DNA from: Streptomyces sp. NBC_01264
GTDB lineage: Bacteria; Actinomycetota; Actinomycetes; Streptomycetales; Streptomycetaceae
NCBI RefSeq assembly: GCF_026340675.1
Contig: NZ_JAPEOX010000002.1
Span: 1,178,001 to 1,242,000 of the forward strand
DNA length: 64,000 nucleotides
Reading direction: 5' to 3'
The first letter of the stretch is position 1. Every line of letters starts with the position of its first letter. The position numbers and the translations under genes are program-made. Positions 63,073 through 64,000 of this stretch are shown here, in pieces. The notes beneath the pieces are model-generated. The model was not told the origin of the DNA. It was given only the letters and a program-made list of their open reading frames with translations, and searched no databases.

Positions 63073-64000
63073 GTGCCTGCCGCGCTCCCGCTCGTCACCT
63101 TCGACCCCGGCTCCGGCCTCGCAGTGCTCCGCACGCCCAACAGCGTGTACGCCTTGCGCACCGGCCCCGACGGCAGCCCGCGGCACCTGTACTGGGGCGC
63201 GCCGCTCGACACGGCCGACCTGGCCCTGCTGCCGGAGGCCGCCTCCCCGGCCGCGAGCAGCTTCGAGGCCGGGGCCGCCGCGGACGAGCTGGCTCCGCAG
63301 ACCGGGGCACGGTTCGGTCCGGCCGGCCTCCAGGTCCGGTTCGCCGACGGAACCAGCGGCGCCCAGTGGGAGTTCGCCGGACACCGCATCGACGGCGGGG
63401 AGCTGCGGTTGTTCCTCACGGACCGCCACTACCCCCTGCGCGCGGAGCTCTGCTACCGCGTCCGGCCGGGCAGTGACGTCGTCGAGCGGTGGGTGGAGCT
63501 CGCACACACCGGCAGCGGGTCCGGCGCCGGGGCCGAAGTCGGGGTCGGGACCGAAGCCGGGGTCGGGGCCGGCCCAGTCACCGTCGAGCGGCTGGACTCC
63601 GCCTCCTGGACGGCCCCGGCACTCGCCGACTACCGGCTCAGCCACCTCACGGGCGGCTGGAACAGCGAGTTCCAGCTGTACCGCGACCGCCTCCCCGTCG
63701 CCGAGACCGTCCTCACCAGCCGCCGCGGGCTCACCGGCCACCACGCCAGCCCCTGGCTCGCCCTCGACGACGGCACGGCGACCGAGGAGCAGGGCGAGGT
63801 GTGGAGCACCGCCCTCGCGTGGAGCGGCAGTTGGCGCATCACGCTGCACCGCGACGCGGTGGGCCGCACTACCTGGACAGGAGGGTTCGGGCACGAGGGG
63901 CTGCGCTGGACCCTGGAACCGGGGCAGAGCCTGCGCACCCCCGTGTTCGCCGGGCTCCACACCCCGCACGGCTTCGGCGCGGCCAGCCGGGCCTGGCACG
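63073..64000 (+). CDS. GH36-type alpha-galactosidase, N-terminal part (runs off the window)
   Basis: 309 codons are present without a stop. VTFDPGSGLAVLRTPNSVYALRTGPDGSPRHLYWGAPL, then RHYPLRAELCYRVRPGSDVVERWVELAHTG and DYRLSHLTGGWNSEFQLYRDRLPVAETVLTSRRGLTGHHASPWLAL are the N-terminal beta-sandwich of GH36 alpha-galactosidases; the catalytic barrel lies beyond the window. A short Gly/Val/Ala/Glu repeat (about residues 152-173) interrupts the sandwich. GTG 63073 follows AGGGG at good spacing. It is divergent from the ROK regulator, which probably controls it. Confidence 0.88.
   Translation, partial: MPAALPLVTFDPGSGLAVLRTPNSVYALRTGPDGSPRHLYWGAPLDTADLALLPEAASPAASSFEAGAAADELAPQTGARFGPAGLQVRFADGTSGAQWEFAGHRIDGGELRLFLTDRHYPLRAELCYRVRPGSDVVERWVELAHTGSGSGAGAEVGVGTEAGVGAGPVTVERLDSASWTAPALADYRLSHLTGGWNSEFQLYRDRLPVAETVLTSRRGLTGHHASPWLALDDGTATEEQGEVWSTALAWSGSWRITLHRDAVGRTTWTGGFGHEGLRWTLEPGQSLRTPVFAGLHTPHGFGAASRAWH

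Overview
This 64 kb window is high-GC actinomycete DNA, almost certainly a Streptomyces chromosome. Most codons end in G or C, many genes start with GTG, and the families are typical of the genus: a Methyltransf_19/DUF574 methyltransferase, a DUF6777 lipoprotein, a SpoIIE phosphatase with PAS/GAF/ATPase domains, a class F sortase, LysX and a two-domain UvrA-like protein. The order sdhB-sdhA-sdhC / lysR / ... / PAS-GGDEF-EAL protein matches, from memory, the SCO0922-SCO0928 region of S. coelicolor. I found no tRNA, rRNA, CRISPR array or replication origin.

Layout. 1-3.5 kb: a complete 984-bp IS5-family element (13-bp terminal repeats, TAA target duplication) sits between the stop codon of a cut-off gene and a UvrA-like gene. 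3.6-9.2 kb: cupin protein, phosphohistidine-phosphatase-type lipoprotein, a three-gene succinate dehydrogenase operon and its divergent LysR regulator. 9.2-12.3 kb: TetR regulator plus small protein, divergent from a flavin monooxygenase, then a methyltransferase. 12.6-16.7 kb: a hypothetical gene, then a Methyltransf_19 gene overlapping a PAS-GGDEF-EAL cyclic-di-GMP enzyme (probable rmdA). 17-22.3 kb: a cell-surface block with a Gly/Pro-rich secreted protein, a DUF4239 membrane protein, two convergent paralogous secreted proteins sharing a GGLGGSI motif before the C-terminal membrane segment, a class F sortase and a polysaccharide deacetylase. 22.4-36.7 kb: LysX, universal stress protein, DUF4328 protein, CapA-like lipoprotein, ECF sigma factor, an internally deleted methyltransferase, Fpg/Nei glycosylase, TPR protein, PP2C phosphatase and DUF6777 lipoprotein. 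36.8-39.9 kb: a YndJ-DUF1990-lipase-maturation-factor operon behind a 28-bp perfect palindrome. 40.1-49 kb: NAD-dependent epimerase, a 58-residue peptide gene with a RiPP-precursor-like layout, a degenerate HD-like protein, a zinc-ribbon SDR, a DMT permease, an Rpf-LysM-M23 cell-wall hydrolase, 6-phosphogluconate dehydrogenase, a GNAT protein and PanD.

49.4-52.5 kb is a patch of gene decay: a truncated frameshifted rarA, two tandem MmcQ/YjbR genes, an internally deleted alcohol dehydrogenase and a carboxylesterase without its signal peptide. Directly beyond it is a two-gene natural-product operon: a cyclodipeptide synthase closely resembling M. tuberculosis Rv2275 (cyclo-Tyr-Tyr synthase) overlapping a P450 closely resembling CYP121 (mycocyclosin synthase). 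It keeps most of the CYP121 pocket but changes three residues in it. This is the most notable system in the window.

54.6-64 kb is a sugar-utilisation locus: GH35 beta-galactosidase, a GH5 glycanase broken by a single-base frameshift exactly after the catalytic acid/base Glu codon, two ABC permeases, a sugar-binding lipoprotein, a ROK regulator and, divergently, the start of a GH36-type alpha-galactosidase. Together they suggest import and breakdown of galactose-containing oligosaccharides such as those from galactomannan.
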